From Dichotomocladium elegans (lineage: Eukaryota; Mucoromycota; Mucoromycetes; Mucorales; Lichtheimiaceae): 64,000 nucleotides of DNA. Positions within the stretch are counted from its first letter, which is position 1; each line of letters opens with the position of its first letter. The stretch lies in contig JAIXMN010000005.1 of assembly GCA_025716815.1 (NCBI GenBank), forward strand, positions 310,001-374,000, given 5' to 3'. The notes beneath the pieces were generated by a model. The model saw nothing but the letters and a program-made list of their open reading frames with translations. It was not told the DNA's origin and ran no database searches. Below, one piece after another: positions 22,901 to 35,008 of the stretch. Both the position numbers and the translations under genes were made by a program.

Positions 22901-23950
22901 CGGACCTTGTGGGAATATGCACTGCACGTAGTTAACACTCAAGGTGGCAGGACAGGGAGTGGTGCAAACAGCGAAAAGCGGCGGCAGATCCAATCGTCTG
23001 TGCCGTTTTTCCATGTGGGCGAGTGCTTGGACAAGACATTGCTATGTATACCTAAAGGCAACTTTTCGACACGTATTATCGTTTACGAACCTCAAAGACT
23101 CGAAGATTATAGCAAGCACCGTAAACGACATAACCGATTGCCGCCAACACCTCATCCACTTGATTTGCCGATGAAGAAATTTGCTGAATGCTCGGTTCCT
23201 ACGGAAGTATGGAATATTGAGCTTTCCAAATACAAAATGTTCGTTACTACGTCATATGGCGTATCCATCTTGGACATGCGAGACGTGCGTAACATTATGC
23301 CACAGAGTAAGAAACACACTATTTCTTTGCTATTCACAGCTTAGAATATATTTTTATAGATCTGTTAAACAGCAAAGATCCGCAGCTATCATTTGTCAGT
23401 AGCCGAGAGCGCGATCACCAAATACGATCGATACAGAAGCGCATCAATATTTTTCGAACACCAGACTCTCAGCATGTTGTATGTTATGATGGTGAGTCCA
23501 TGCAAGCAGAATTCCGAACTACGCGCTTATAACAACGATAAACATACAGAGTTCGCTTTCTATATTGATAACCAGGGTAACCGAGCCCGGCCTGAGTTTT
23601 TGATAGAATGGGAAGGGCATCCCGAGGCCTATGGATTCTGCTATCCATATCTCATCGCCTTTGAACCCAACTTCATCGAGATTCGGGAAATACACAAGGT
23701 AAGATGGAGGCAACCATCGGATGATGTGAAAAGCTTCGCCTTGTCTTTCTCTCATTAAGCGGCGTGTACATGTATATAGGGTGAACGGGTACAAGTAATC
23801 CGCGGAACAAATATCAAGTCTCTCAGTCCACACCATCTTTATCGGTCTAAGAACCCAGTTATTTTGGGCACAATGACAGATCCCCATAATGACTGCTATC
23901 AACTGATATTCCGTCTTGATCGTGCACATATTCCGGCCTCGATGGTTTGA
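19917..23950 (+). CDS. Rho1 guanine nucleotide exchange factor (Rom2-like)
   Basis: Spliced model of 11 exons: join(19917..20405,20489..20914,20992..21213,21305..21604,21675..21947,22051..22221,22285..22690,22749..23306,23360..23491,23550..23698,23780..23950), 1098 aa. Domains: Ser/Pro-rich N-terminus (~1-130); DEP-like region (~140-300); DH/RhoGEF domain (~345-570, KRQEAIFELIHTEANFV, FGYLQQPTTRLGRYNLLL); PH domain (~575-720, EDKLYKSPNNLSSTEFQVIL); CNH domain to the end (YVLATNDGVYVG, GFCYPYLIAFEPNFIEI). This is the Rom1/Rom2 layout: GEF for Rho1 in cell-wall integrity and actin polarity at the plasma membrane. The intron after residue ~379 starts GCAAGT, a GC-AG intron. The start is the ATG after the CT-rich leader; an upstream in-frame ATG (19812) gives hydrophobic UTR-like sequence. 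Confidence 0.92.
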
Positions 23951-24186
23951 AGACACCATTCTGCTCACCGCTGAATATCGTTGTATCATTAATATGTTGA
24001 ACAAAGCGTTAAATCTAATTAGATATAGACTTGGGTTAATAATTACATTTGCACGGCTCTGAAGAACCCGTAAAGTAGTACGAAATAGTGGCGTGAATCC
24101 ATTGGTCATCTCCTGTACCATGCTTCGCATAAGGTGTATGTAATTCAGATTTGCTGGGCCTCCAAACTGGGCCTCTTCTTCAATCT

Positions 24187-25851
24187 ATGCTTTTATCAAT
24201 CACTTTGGTTGTCGTTCTTTCCTTTGCGCTATCCGTTCAAGCAGAATATTTTCCAAGCGACTTTGTCAATATCCGAATCGACCGGCTCATTGATCTGCGC
24301 TCTAGTATCGTTTACCAGACGTTTGACGTTGAGGCACGCAATGTGGCAGTGGATCCAGTCTCTGAATATTACTTTCGATTTTATCCCGCTGGACATCTTG
24401 CTCATAGTAGTGCCTCCATCACGCCAAACAAAACTGCTGCGCAGCCGCAGCAAATCATGGTTGGATACGAATGGGACAACGACACGTAGGAGATTTGTAA
24501 GAATAGGTTAATCTTTGGTACCAATTACATGTCGCAGAGACACAATCACCGCATGCCTCAATTTCGCGGAACCCATTCAATCGAATGACACCGTACGGTT
24601 CCGTTTCAAAGTGGCGCATATCCGTGCCTTGAAGCCCACGATAGTGGCTCAGCAACGACCCAATGTGCAGTGGGTACGTTACAAAAATAATATGTATGTC
24701 GATTCCTTCTACTTTACAGAAGAGATGAAAACAACTGTGCAGTAAGTTGATCCAGCAGCGATAGGGTTATTTCCTTTTCTCGTAACATCATCGGGGTCCG
24801 TTCCTAGATTTCCAACAAATAATGTTGTTTCGGATCCAAGGGGCGTCCATGTCATCGCGGAGGGAACAGACAGCAGTAGCAGCATCATTCACGGTCCGTT
24901 GTATTCTATTGCATCGGACACATATGCTCCGCTCGTTGTCAAGTTTGAGTTTCCCAAGCCACTGATGGATGCTCACCGTCTGATCCGCGAAGTCAGGTTT
25001 CCCAATTTTGGTCAAAGTGTGAAGGTTGAAGAATGCCTCAGCTTTGAAGACACCTGGCAAGAGGAGGGTGAAGAGATGAATAGTAGCACATATTATAGCA
25101 GCACAGCTGCAGGAGAATATGGACAGCTTCCCTATGTCCAGCAACCAGACAAATTCCTGTTTCAGCTTCCTGCAAGCGCGCGAGACATTTATTGTCGAGA
25201 CCGAGACGGCAAGCTACTGATGGCCACAGAAGCCACCACCCCAGACCAAAGTGCTGTTATCACGCTTCACTGTGTTCCTCGGCAGCCCCCTGTAGGGCGT
25301 AACTACACACTTTGCCATGGCTACCACGAGAACGTTGTAAACCACCTTGTTCGTGTGCATGGGCAGCAACGATACACGGCTCATGTCGCCCTCGTCGACC
25401 CTCTTGGGGACATTTCCGTGGACCAATTAGATTTACGTGTCCTTTTACCCTATGGAGGAGTGTAAGCATATATATTTCCTTGGGGTTTTCTTGCTTTGGG
25501 CTTCTCTCTCATGATGATGACGTCTTAAAATTCAGTTATCCGGTTGTGGAGAGCGGATACATCATGTCTTGGGAGTTTGAGACAAGTTACACGAGATTTC
25601 GTATATCTGGTCGCACGGTTATGGTGCTTTCAAAATCTAAAGTGATACAAGCTCATGCACATTCACCAATCCATATTACATTCGAGAAGTCCTATATTAG
25701 CATGGCTGCTGCATCTGCGTCGACAGCAGGCATGGTGGCTATATTGGGTATATTTGTCATTCTCGTTTATAGGATCTATTTTTATTCGACAGAGCTACCA
25801 CCTGATCCGGAAGACCTAAAGGCTGCCATCCTCCATTTAAAAAAAGATTAA
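24187..25851 (+). CDS. OST1: Oligosaccharyltransferase subunit OST1 (ribophorin I)
   Basis: Spliced model join(24187..24485,24538..24741,24808..25461,25536..25851), 490 aa, similar in length to yeast Ost1. Non-catalytic ER-membrane subunit of the complex that transfers glycan to Asn in nascent proteins. Features: cleavable signal peptide (MLLSITLVVVLSFALSVQA), ribophorin I lumenal domain (VEECLSFEDTW, YSIASDTYAPLVVKFEFPKP, LPYGGV-YPVVESGYIMSWEF), several NxS/T sites, and one C-terminal membrane segment (residues ~445-470, TAGMVAILGIFVILVYRIYF) with a short cytosolic tail ending LKKD. Splice phases agree. Only 236 bp separate it from the preceding gene. Confidence 0.92.
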
Positions 25852-27390
25852 TTTTTTTATTCCTGTTGTCACCTAACCTTATCTTTCTACTACCAAAAAT
25901 ACCTCTCTTTCTTCTTTATCTGAAAGCGCTTGCTTCTATCTTACTTTATTTTCTAGGGAAAGAGAAAGGAACTGTACTTGTGCGCAATATCTACGAGGAG
26001 AATGTACAATAGACACTCACATGGAGGGATCTCTGCCTCCCCCGATCGATCGACGACGGGAGAGAAAGGGGAGGGGGTGATGAACTTCTGTCTATCAGCG
26101 AAAATGTTAATGTGAGTTATATTATTGAGGCTGGAGTAGATTGAGGAGAGCCTAAATCCATGCTTCTAAGGGGTAGATAGAAGCAAGGGAGGAAACAGGA
26201 ATCACCAGGGGAATATGTTTTAACGATGTATACAAGAAAAATGGAGCATGTGCATAAGAAAGAGAGAGAGAAGAAGGAGGGAACGGAGGCGAAAGGAGAC
26301 GCATCTGTTGAGATGGAGAAGATGCTTCTTTCACCCTGTTACGACGCTTCAAGGTTTATATTGGACAGTGCCTCACATGGCAAGGACCAGTGAGTTAAAT
26401 TGAAGTGTACGTGGAAGCATGGATACAAATGCAACATTTCTACATATGTGTATATGCCTAACACCCCTTTCCCTTTTATTGGCCCCTTTATCTTTGGGTC
26501 AGTAACGGAGATCGATCCCACATCCACCCATATGCTAAACAAAGATCGAAATGCGTATGTTTGTGTATGTGTGAGTGTGCCTTGAGTAACCCACGCTCTA
26601 TGTATATGCTATTGGTGGGTGCGTGCGTATTTTTCTTTTTCAATAAGGATCGTTCTTTTGATCAGCGCCACATTTCTCGGGTCCATTCAATACCGCTTAT
26701 TGGACTGATCTAAAGTGAATAAATATAAACAGAAAGAAGAAAAACGACATGGGTCGAGTTATACAACACGCTTTTTTAATCAATTAAGAACGCTCTGGAT
26801 GGGGCTTTTTACAGCACTGACGATAAAAGAGAATACTATCCCATTGCCAAATTGCTTGTGTACAGGCATGCGATGGGGTGATGCGCAAGGGTTGGTTAGG
26901 TGCCAGGCTACTTCAATATCTGGACCTGGCTGCCTCCCTTTCTTCGCCCCGAGTACCGATTTACTTTTGCGCGTACGTCCATCTTTCTACCCTGGCCCCT
27001 GCAGTAGGATGGAAGGATGCCAATATAATGAAACAGGGCATTCCGGCGACCTCATTGCTCGTTTCTCTCCATCGAATGACATACCGTGGGCATTTCAATT
27101 AGAATCATGGGTATGTTCGTTTGTAGACATAGTAGATACGCACAGAATTATAAAGGTGTATGATCGTTTCCTTTTTTTTTCGTTTGCCCTTTCTGCCTTT
27201 GCCTGGCCCCTATTTCCCTCCTCTCTCTCTCTCTCTCTCTCTAGAGCTTTCCCCTTTTCACTTCTTTTTTCTTCTTTTTCTTCTTCGTCTTCGTCTTCCT
27301 CCTCTCCCTCTCTTTATCTTTTACAGACATTCGCCTGGTTCACATCAGCTTATTTAACTTAGCCTTGTACCCTTTTTGCTTATTTCATCC
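25852..27390. other. Long intergenic region before the Pumilio gene
   Basis: OST1 3' UTR, then ~1.4 kb without a recognisable gene, ending in strongly pyrimidine-rich DNA (27170-27330) with a CT dinucleotide run that is probably the Pumilio promoter/leader. ORF 26715-27362 (+) is biased sequence without a domain. Confidence 0.45.
27219..27242. repeat. CT dinucleotide repeat
   Basis: About twelve CT units within the pyrimidine-rich leader upstream of the Pumilio ATG. Confidence 0.9.
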
Positions 27391-29904
27391 ATGGAGAAGC
27401 CGCCGACATCGTCACCTCTATTCGATACAAATTACGGTGTACATCCTCTACATAGCAATAGTGGCCCGCTGGTACGCCATCCCTCATCCTCACTTGATCA
27501 GCACTGCGATATGATGCCAACGCGCGACGGGGAGCTGGCTCTTTGCTCTGTTTTTGATAAGCTCAAGGTCGATGATTTTGCAGAACGCAGGTAAAGAAAG
27601 GGGGAAAATGCTGAAATGAAAAGGAACAAGGGCAGTGACTGATCGTGTTACATCAAACTAACCACACGATATAGAAATTCATCGCCAGGTCCACAGAATA
27701 ATGATGTTGTGAGCAAAACAGTATCTATCTCGGCTGCACACCGATCCATGAGTATGGACATCGGTTTGTCGAGGCCCAAAACGGCCTCGCCAAGTCTGCT
27801 GGCCAAGAATTTCTTACTTGAGAACGAGGCGTCCGGTAAGAGAGAAGGGTGGGGAGGAAGATGAGAAGAATGAATGAATGCATAAATGTCGGCATGCTCA
27901 TGACAGGAAATCTTAGAATTGCATCCGTTCGCATCCCAAATGCCGCCTCGAAATGATACGATTTTTCGCGGAAGATACACCAACGATCCTAGCGAGAAAC
28001 TTGCATCATTTGTCGGCCATGGCTTGGTAAGTTAAAACGTTCGTTTATAAACAATAATAGCAATACTGAATCAAATCTACTCAGTTCCCGTCGTCGTCAG
28101 CCCTCGACTTAACATCGTCGCTACGGCGCCATTCGGCGTCCCGACAGAACCGGAGCGTAGAGTCCCTGAGGTCCTGGGCGCAGTACTTTGAGAACGATGC
28201 TCCCTCTCCAGTTAGCTACCATAGTATGCATCAGCCACAACCACCAGCCAGGCGTTTCTCATACGGATGCTGGCCACCTCAAACGACGACGCTATCTCCG
28301 GCTAAATTCAAGAGCACGACAACAGCAAGCAGCCGCCTGACCGCCTCTCAGTCGTACTCGGATCTGCACGGCGCTGCACTCCGATCCCATCCGGATCTCA
28401 TGCTCGAGGACCCATACGAAAATGGGCCCCTCTATCCTTACAATCCTTACTCTGTACTCCATAATCTTTCGAAGCGCACTCCGCCCGAGCAGACCACCTC
28501 ACGTTCTGCAACGACGGTCTCTGCACTTTCCAGCAGTGGCTCCTCGAGCACTCGCCGGGGCATGACCCCCGACATCGAATCGAGCCGTTTCGCTGGCGCC
28601 AAGCTCGAGGAATTTCAGGGCAAGATATACGATCTCTGCAAGGACCAGAACGGCTGCCGATTCTTGCAAAAAAAGCTCGAGGAGTCCGATAGTCCGGATC
28701 ATCTGCGCATGATCTTCGAGGAAGTCCAGCCCCACTTTGGCGAGCTCATGATTGAACCTTTTGGCAATTATCTCTGCCAGAAACTCATTGAGCACTGCAA
28801 CGATGCGGAACGCGACCTGCTCGTCGAGACAGTCGCCCCGGATCTCCTAAAGATTTCACTCAACATGCATGGTACGCGTGCGGTCCAGCGATTGATTGAG
28901 TTCTTGTCCACACCGCAACAGGTAAAAAAAAAAAAAGGGATAAGGAAAAGGAAAAAAGAAAGGAGCGGCTGACCTTCTTGCTTCTTGAAGTCTAATGCAT
29001 TCTGAACCTATCCTAGATCCATGCGGTCACTGTTGCTCTGGACCCCAATGTTGTGACGCTCATCAAAGATTTGAACGGAAACCATGTGATCCAAAAGTGT
29101 CTCCATCGTCTCTCTGCGGAGCACAAGCAATTTGTCTACAACGCCGTCAGCAAGCACTGCATTCAAGTAGCAACCCACCGCCACGGATGCTGTGTGCTTC
29201 AGCGCTGTATCGATTACGCCTCGGGCGCCCAAAAGGATCAACTTGTCCAGGTCATCACATGGCATGCCCTGCCACTTGTCCAGGACCCTTTTGGTAACTA
29301 TGTTGTACAGTACGTTCTGGACCTTGGCGACATCCATTACACCGACACGCTGATCCGCTGCTTCCTTGAACATGTTTGCGATCTGAGCGTCCAGAAGTTC
29401 AGCTCGAACGTGATTGAGAAATGTATCCGGGTAGCAGAGCCCGAGACTCGACGACTGTTGATCGCCGAGCTTATGAGCGAAGCGAACATTGAGAAATTGA
29501 TCCGAGATTCGTTTGCAAACTATGTTGTTCAGACATGTCTTGAATATGCTGATCAAGACCAGCGCGTGGGGGTAAAGAAATAAGAATAGAGAGAATCGGT
29601 GCATACATGTCAAGAAATGTTTTACAAATATAGTCCATAGCTTGTCGAGCTCATCCGCCCTCTGCTGCCGTCGATCCGAAGCACGCCTTATGGTAAACGC
29701 ATCCATAGCAAGATCCAGCGTGAGCAACAGAGCCAACAGAGCCAGCCCTCTCATCCGCGGCGCATTCGCCAGCACCAGAGCCTCGGTTCTCTTCGTTTCA
29801 ATAGCAGTACCAGTAGTAACCCATACCAAAATACCAACGACAACGCCTTGGCCTTTGGACTGCCACTGATTGGTAACAACGACCCCCTCTATCCCTATCC
29901 CTGA
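27391..29904 (+). CDS. Pumilio-family (PUF) RNA-binding protein
   Basis: Spliced model join(27391..27590,27675..27835,27917..28026,28085..28921,29017..29571,29641..29904), 708 aa. The N-terminal ~360 residues are Ser/Pro-rich and disordered. Eight PUF repeats follow, with base-contact motifs in order: CRFLQ, NYLCQ, TRAVQ, NHVIQ, CCVLQ, NYVVQ, SNVIE, NYVVQ. By the PUF code (repeat 8 reads base 1) this predicts UGUANAUA-type sites. It represses or localises target mRNAs in the cytoplasm. The end of repeat 8 crosses the last intron (DQRV then LVELIRPLLPSIR and STPYGKRI), a typical PUF C-terminus. Exon 3 must start at the second AG (27915-27916), because using the first gives an in-frame stop. 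Confidence 0.94.
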
Positions 29905-30365
29905 GCCCTCTTCATCTTCGTTCTCTATTGTGTTGTAAAATCCTCCGTTTTTTTATTTTTTTTGAAAAAGGTTGATCCTCAGAAGCTGGGAGAGAGAAAA
30001 TGAACGAAATGCAAAGAGGCTGCCAGCTGCAGTGCGGTCTAAAAACGTGTGGCATAGTTCATTTTCTTTATCCCATTCATTCCTCCTCTCTTCCCGATGC
30101 CCATCAGTACTGCTGCTGCTGATGCTGGTGGTGTTATTGTTGTTCATTCTTTCTCTCTCAACTACTTTTGCTTTCTTCATTTCATGTTTCTTTTGTTTGT
30201 TTGTTTTTCTTTTACCCTTTTCCCCCCTCCTGTCGGTGCTCCCACATATGTAGCTAGCCCATCACTTTATTCTTCTCCAACAAAAGAGCAAGTGAGAGCA
30301 TCCAAAGAAAAGAAAGGAAAAAAAAAAAGTTCCGGGCTGAATAGAATGTGAGACTGAATTGTTGT
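29905..30365. other. Convergent 3' region of Pumilio and uL13m genes
   Basis: T-rich and CT-rich sequence, no gene seen. Confidence 0.45.
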
Positions 30366-31123
30366 TTATTGGTCCAAACCATGGCGCTTGATGATATTTT
30401 CCTTGTACGGGTGATCCTCGCCGTCAAAAATGTACAATCGTTCCAGCCGAACATCGCGTAATCGGTTTTTTGGCAGCATACCAGACACTGCCTTGCGAAT
30501 GGCCTAGAAAAGACAGTGTGTAAGGGGGTAGGGAGGGAGGGAGGGAGGGAGAAAGTGGGGGTGCACACGCAGAAGATAAGTTTTTGTCAGCCAAAAAAAA
30601 AAGGACGTCGTACGAAAATCCATCCCTTACCGCAGTGGAATCTTTCTCCTTGAGGTCATCAAAGGTGATCTCCTTCAGACCACCAGGGAAACCCGTGTGA
30701 TGTCTATACAATTTCTGTTGTCCCTTGCGACCCGAGACGAGGACATCTTTGGCATTCACCACGACCACGTAATCGCCACAATCAGCTATATATACATGCA
30801 ATAAAAGATAGAGACATTGCAGGAGTGAGAATCCAATGGATTGCGGGAGCACCAATGCGCAAAAGCGCAGGTCTGGAATCGTTCGTTATATTTACAGGCA
30901 GGATCGTAAATGGGCTTATGCTTGCCCATAAGCGTCGTGGCAATGTTCGTCGCCATGCGGCCAAGGACACGCTGGCGAGCGTCGACCACATGCCATACTC
31001 GAGCATATGCAAGCGCGGTCTATAACAATTTCGAGTCCAGTGTTGGGAAACTCTTTTTGTATCTTTTGCTGCAGTGTTTTGTTTCTTTCCTCCCGTCCTT
31101 ACATTGCCAATGGCCTGCGACAT
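30366..31123 (-). CDS. Mitochondrial ribosomal protein uL13m
   Basis: Spliced model complement(join(30366..30503,30631..30785,30896..31019,31103..31123)), 145 aa. Protein of the mitochondrial large subunit; the sequence is of the bacterial L13 type, not the cytosolic L13a type. Key blocks: [84 protein letters not shown]. Length is that of bacterial L13; a short N-terminal extension (MSQAIGNTALAYAR) may act in import. Exon 1 has only seven codons. Phases agree at all three introns. Confidence 0.93.
30530..30552. repeat. GGGA tetranucleotide microsatellite in uL13m intron
   Basis: About five GGGA units inside the last intron of the uL13m gene. Confidence 0.85.
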
Positions 31124-31617
31124 TGTATATGTATGTTGTTTAAATTCTTATCGAGCCCGGCCGCCCAAAAACGCTGTCAGAAAAATATATAAAAAAAAAA
31201 TTAAGGCCGGCTTATGAAAAATTTAAAGATCCGTAATGGGGACCACCAAGTAGGGGGGGGGTTTCTAGGTCGAATATGGAATTGTTCGCAGGGTAGAAAA
31301 CGGAAAAAGAGAGACATGCGCTGTTGCAATGGAAACGTAAATAAGTTATATATAAAGAGAGTGTGTTTTGGTTGCCATGAATTTATTTTTTGCAAGATAC
31401 AGTATACGATTTGGTCGTGACGGGATATTATCCAGGGTAAAAGAAAAAAAAAAGAGGTGATTTACAGCCTACAAAATTAAATGGATCATAACTATCAGCA
31501 TACTTGATATAGGCCCCCTATCCCATAGCGAATGCGATGACTTACTCGCTATATATAAAGGGAGAAAAACGGCAATGAGCGCACAACAGTGATGTGAGTA
31601 ATATGAAGAATGGTTTT
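31124..31617. other. Intergenic between uL13m and PP2A B55 genes
   Basis: About 490 bp between two minus-strand genes: PP2A B55 3' UTR and the putative uL13m promoter. No gene seen. Confidence 0.45.
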
Positions 31618-33481
31618 CTAAGATACTTGCGTGAAGATAAAGAGATTGTTCGTTGCGGCAACAGCGATGGAGTTCTCGTTAGGATGCCAAGACGCATGGA
31701 GTATTTTTTTGTTGAAATCGGCGTTGTCCATATCATCACGGCGGCCTTTGGCACCGCCGTTCCGATTGGCTCCAAGGGTCAGTTTGTTCTTCGCCGATCC
31801 AAGGCGTTTTGCTTTGAATGCGCTTTTGTCGGCCTGGAGGTTGATCTCGGCCAGTGTATCCCGGTTGTAAATGTAAAGATTGTTGCTATACGATCCCGTC
31901 ATCAAATTTCTACAGGGTAACAACGGTGAGCATCTCTACTGTCTCGTTAGTATCCAACCACATTGCTTTTTTACGTACGCTCCATCGCCACTAAATGTGC
32001 ACTCGAACTTGTCAAAGATGCAATCATTCTCGTATAAGTCACATAGTCTGCTTCGCATATTGTCATTAACATTGAGTGTTGCTACAGGCTTTCTTTCCAT
32101 GTTAATATCCCAAAGTTTGAGCGTCAAAAAGTCGCGTGAAAGGATATATCGACCATCCCGGCTGAATTTAACATCCGAGATGGACGATATGATCTCTGAG
32201 AAAAACGAGCGGCTGTTCGGATCCTCAGGTGCTTCAAACACTTGCGTCTGGGGTGAGTTTCGACCGTTTTCTATTGATACTGCCCACACTGTTATTTCAT
32301 CTTAATTACCTTTAGCACGCTGGTCACATAATGCTGATTCACGCATATCAGCCAGTTTGATCGAGCCCTTGCTGCTGCTGTACATAAATAGGTTGCACGA
32401 TAGCGGATGGAACTCAGCAGCTGTAATGACCTCTGTCAACTCTTCCATATTCGCCGGCTTGATGTCCACAATGTCTATGACGGGCCGGATTTGTCAGAAC
32501 GAACTAGAGCTCATCCTCGTGGCTAAACCTACTGAAACTCTGGTCGGAAATATCAAGATTCCATAAGTTGATGCGCAAGTCGTCAGCAGAGATGTACGTC
32601 TCTCCGTCCGAGTTGACCGAGATTGAATTGATATGATATGCATGTGCTGCGCGTTTTTGTCAGCTCACTTCTTCCTATTCGCTTGCCTCCTGCCTTTTCT
32701 TTACCATTTGCATAAATTCTGCGGGGCACTGCAGCGATAATCGTATCATGGGTCATGAGCTTCGGGATGGACAGTGCCTTGTCCAAGCCCGGTCGTCGAG
32801 GTGTAGCCATAGGTGCTCCGCTATCATTCAGGCTGGTCTCATGGACAACTTTAAGGTTTCTTTCAAACACCTTCCATAACTTTATAGTCTTGTCTATTAT
32901 AGAGAATGCAGCAGTAACATTGCCGTTCTTCAGTCCAGCATGTACCACAACACCGCCAAGCGTCTGTGTCAACCTCTGTACCATTTGTTGAGAGTAAAAA
33001 GTGGGCGGCATTGGTACGTTTACACCATTTGATCTTGTTGATCTTCTCCTCAATCTCCAAACTTTTTAGATAGTCAAACTCAGGCTCATGCGATTGGAAT
33101 TCGGTGTGAAACTTGTACTCGCACCCTCGTTTCTGTATAAATATATAGAGAGACATTAAAGAAGCGATCTAGGGAAGGAATCCCAATCCTCGTGTCATAA
33201 AGTTCAATACTTGTAGCATACTTACGTTATCATTGCGTTCAAAAAGGACGACCCGGCCGCCTTTGTCACCTGTAGCCAGATAGTCGCCGGTGTAGTCAAA
33301 CTCGACGGCTGAAATGATATCCGCTATATATTCTTTTTTCAGCAACTTTGCTTCTTCACAGTATCCACGAAGAAAATAAAAGTATACCTTCTGTAATGTC
33401 GTCAGACTCTCCTTTGTCGCCGAAGCATTGAGCAAATTTCCATTTGCAATCGGCGTCAGTAGCTCCTGAAGATGTCTGCAT
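31618..33481 (-). CDS. PP2A regulatory subunit B55 (Cdc55/PR55)
   Basis: Spliced model complement(join(31618..31909,31979..32240,32310..32474,32533..32646,32705..32893,32982..33132,33226..33323,33388..33481)), 454 aa, the usual PR55 length. A WD40 beta-propeller that targets protein phosphatase 2A to mitotic and morphogenetic substrates. Nearly every family block is present: [123 protein letters not shown] block, [13 protein letters not shown]. The C-terminus reads [10 protein letters not shown] without a further intron, matching the usual end of the propeller. All phases agree. Confidence 0.96.
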
Positions 33482-35008
33482 AATTTGAAGCAAAAAAGTA
33501 TCCGTCAATGTAAAGCGTTGGTAAAAGTATATGTTCCTCGAATCGGACGTGCAATAAAAAGCGATAGAAGAAAGGGAAAAAAGATTGTAGACGCTACGCG
33601 ATATGCGAAGTGGGGGCGGTGAAGAAGTGTAATGCGCTTAGTGCAAGCAACCTGCGTATTTTGATTGGTGCGGATGATGAATATGGACCCCTCAGCCTCC
33701 CATAACGGGTATCTATCGTTTCATAGTGATGTGTACACTAAAAAGAGGTCCAAGAGTTGATGAGAACATGGCCGAATCCCACCCTGAAACATTCATGTAA
33801 CCGATTCAGCCATCCAATCTAAGGTCATTGTATGACCGATAAACGTGATGAGCTATATATACATATAGGTTGGTTAAGAGGAATACTACATAAACCATAC
33901 CTGATAAACGGTCTACGGAAATATTTTGTCACCGTCGCTATGTCTACTATTAGCCCTGTTGCGGAGCAAACAAATCGCTGCATAATCAAGGAAGTGTTCG
34001 TATGCAGATTATTAACCGAGAAGGTGCCACAGTGAAATTAAACACAAAGCCGTTTGCAAGGCGTAGAAATCAATGTTCCTGGATCATAGCTTATAAGAAC
34101 TCGACTTCTACATTACATGGATACCTATTATTAATGCGTTAGTCACTAATGACCCTATTAGATCTATACACTATATTTTGGCTGAAACTAAAGAACATCT
34201 GGATCGGCTCTGATTTGTCCTGGACAGTCCCGTCGATAGTCAGGATGGAAATACAACGGAAGCAAAGCCTTTGAGCGAAGACAAGGATCATCTCTCCCCC
34301 ATGGACACCAATGCATATGTGTATATTAAATACCGAAAATTCCTACAGAATACTAGAAACCAGATGAAGCTCATAGAGATTCATACCGGTTAGACCAATA
34401 CATAGAAACGGGAGGATATGAAGACAGTATTTTAATAGTATCTCATGCACAAGAGTTCCAGCTATTGCTGTTCATCGCCGTACTCGTGTGGCTTCAGATC
34501 GATCACACATATCGCATTTTAACAAGGTCATTCTTCTCAGCCTCCCATTTTCTGCTCGATTTGACATTAAGCGTATACACATATGCCCATGATAACAACC
34601 GCACTGTATCAACCAAAATAACAGAAGGCTCATCTCCAGAAGTTGATGAAGAAGCATAATGAAGTACCAACCAAGCGAAAGATGGCCCGTCAGTAGTAGG
34701 CGAATGAAAGTGTGGAAGAGCAACGATAAAGCACTATATCAAGACAAAGGACGTGAGATACCAGAAACTTGGTAAAAAAGAAAAGGTGGGGTTTATTGTC
34801 ACGTCTCTCTTCTGTTGCTTATTGTGTAATAGCTTAACCATTCAGTCTTGAACAAAAAGAACACTATTGGTGATAGGTTTAAATATAATTTATCAATATA
34901 ATAATCACAAGCAGCAACGCTATAGAGGAAGAGAAGATAACGTATAGCTTACTCTAATTCCGTTTGCTTGCATAAAATTGATGTAGATTATTAGGCAACG
35001 TACAGAAT
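33482..35008. other. Gene-poor left part of the second transposon island
   Basis: Upstream flank of the PP2A gene followed by AT-rich sequence without sustained frames. I see no identifiable gene. Confidence 0.4.

Noticed and set aside
26715..27362. 215-codon plus-strand ORF
   Set aside because: Ends in low-complexity Ser/Leu from a CT repeat; no domain; probably promoter and leader of the Pumilio gene.
29008..29829. 273-codon minus-strand ORF opposite the Pumilio gene
   Set aside because: Antisense shadow of the conserved PUF repeats; no domain of its own.
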